Assembly (NCBI GenBank): GCA_964628385.1
Contig: CAZVOD010000094.1
Location: 1 to 16,550 of the forward strand
DNA from: JANQPA01 sp964628385
GTDB lineage: Bacteria; Bacteroidota; Bacteroidia; Chitinophagales; Saprospiraceae
DNA: 16,550 nt
Direction of reading: 5' to 3'
The position numbers and the translations under genes were made by a program. The notes beneath the pieces are model-generated. The model was not told the origin of the DNA. It saw only the letters and a program-made list of their open reading frames with translations, and searched no databases. Position 1 is the stretch's first letter. Every line of letters starts with the position of its first letter. This document shows positions 15,980 to 16,550 of the stretch, piece after piece.

Positions 15980-16009
15980 TATGTGATTTTATTCTATATT
16001 TGTCACATA
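15980..16009 (+). promoter_or_regulatory. Inverted repeat overlapping a candidate -7 box
   Basis: TATGTGA (15980-15986) and TCACATA (16003-16009) are a perfect 7-bp inverted repeat with a 16-base spacer. The spacer ends in TATATTTG (15995-16002), an exact TAnnTTTG match that abuts the right arm. A protein bound here would cover the promoter. The -33 element is not clear. Confidence 0.45.
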
Positions 16010-16339
16010 AAGGAAATAATAAGAATCACTACAATAGATTGTAATGGATTCAGCTTTGAGACCAAAAAAAAAGGCTATTAAGATCACTTTTTGTAGCCAG
16101 GTTAGAAAATCAAAACATCTCATGACTACAAACATTTACAACCAGACCATGATATTTTTTAACATCCTTACCTTTAGTAAGATGCTAATAAGGTTCTCTT
16201 ATAGTCATTCGAAAACAAAGGCAGATCATTCTCTTTTCTTTCTCTCATCCTAAATTTTGTTGTTATAAACTTTCCTGAATCTCTAAGGATTCAAGTTGTT
16301 GTTTTATTACCCGACAAATAAAAATATACAATAGACAAA

Positions 16340-16371
16340 CTACAATGACCATCAAAGGATGGAAGTTGTAG
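16340..16371 (+). other. Hairpin in the leader of the last gene
   Basis: CTACAA (16340-16345) pairs with TTGTAG (16366-16371). An inner CCATC/GATGG stem closes an AAAG tetraloop, with a three-by-three internal loop between the stems. No U-tract follows, so it is not a classical terminator. It lies 70 bases before the ATG and could influence the stability or translation of the leader. Confidence 0.35.
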
Positions 16372-16441
16372 ACGACCATAGTTTGGCTATATCCTAATTT
16401 TTATTAATATTTCTTAACCTAATTCTTTTAATTGTAATCTT

Positions 16442-16550
16442 ATGGAAAAGGCGAATTTTACTTTTCTAAATTTCTCAGGCTCCATCAAAATGCTAGTTCT
16501 CGCATTTTTGTTGGTAAGCTTTACAGGCCTACAGGCCCAAGATCCGGATC
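16442..16550 (+). CDS. N-terminus of an exported protein (cut by window edge)
   Basis: From ATG 16442 the frame stays open to the window end, giving 36 residues. A polar stretch of about 15 residues precedes a lysine and a hydrophobic core (MLVLAFLLVSFTGLQA). AQDPD follows, which is a typical Bacteroidota signal peptidase I site with glutamine near the mature N-terminus. The true start could instead be the ATG at residue 17, which would give a very short signal peptide, so the upstream ATG is preferred. Family and function cannot be told from this fragment. Confidence 0.7.
   Translation, partial: MEKANFTFLNFSGSIKMLVLAFLLVSFTGLQAQDPD

Larger units (their letters stand above)
15950..16441. other. 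Non-coding interval upstream of the last gene
   Basis: About 490 AT-rich bases without a convincing gene. The frame at 16044-16253 has lysine- and serine-rich, low-complexity content and no recognisable domain. The interval holds a -7 box inside an inverted repeat (15980-16009) and a hairpin (16340-16371), so it looks like a promoter followed by a long structured leader. Confidence 0.5.

Noticed and set aside
16044..16253. 69-codon open frame downstream of the response regulator
   Set aside because: Low-complexity, lysine/serine/phenylalanine-rich reading of AT-rich DNA with no domain; better explained as leader or intergenic DNA.
1..16550. CRISPR array, tRNA genes, insertion sequences or integrase/attachment sites
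   Set aside because: No regularly spaced repeats, tRNA-like T-loop/acceptor patterns, transposase motifs or flanking target duplications were found on reading both strands.

Overview
The window looks like chromosome from a free-living member of the Bacteroidota, probably the Cytophagales/Saprospirales side. Three things suggest this. A secreted protein ends in a type IX secretion (Por) C-terminal sorting domain. Several upstream regions carry the Bacteroidota -7 box TAnnTTTG rather than a sigma70 -10 box. Start codons generally lack a Shine-Dalgarno sequence. Base composition is moderately AT-rich. There is no tRNA, rRNA, CRISPR array, recognisable transposase or prophage gene. The organism is inferred, not proven.

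Left part (1-5320): a minus-strand two-gene operon encodes a soluble histidine kinase with an N-terminal cyclic-nucleotide-binding-like domain. Two bases downstream follows a fused receiver / glutaredoxin-fold / thioredoxin-reductase-like protein, which is cut by the left edge. The residues where both redox domains should have cysteines are non-cysteine, so this looks like a signalling or NAD(P)H-flavin device rather than a disulfide reductase. Divergent from it are an uncharacterised multi-pass membrane protein and an ankyrin-repeat protein.

Middle (5322-11240): a 4'-phosphopantetheinyl transferase (minus) diverges from a seven-blade WD40 protein (plus). A dCTP deaminase follows. It converges, with overlapping stop codons, on a very large minus-strand gene for an outer-membrane beta-barrel-like protein that has its own good -33/-7 promoter match.

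Right part (11240-16550): a long non-coding leader containing a perfect Crp/Fnr-type palindrome precedes a secreted animal-type haem peroxidase fused to a dockerin-like module and a type IX sorting domain. A strong terminator hairpin follows. After an intergenic region with a composition island and a second terminator comes an orphan NarL/LuxR-type response regulator whose phospho-acceptor aspartate is a glutamate. After another long non-coding interval with a promoter-overlapping inverted repeat, the N-terminus of a further exported protein runs off the right edge.

The genes do not form one pathway. The clearest functional units are the kinase/receiver-oxidoreductase operon and the envelope/secretion genes (barrel protein, peroxidase, end-of-window exported protein). 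The most interesting leads are the cysteine-free receiver-oxidoreductase with its enlarged kinase partner, the Glu-receiver regulator, and the peroxidase with its putative Crp/Fnr operator.
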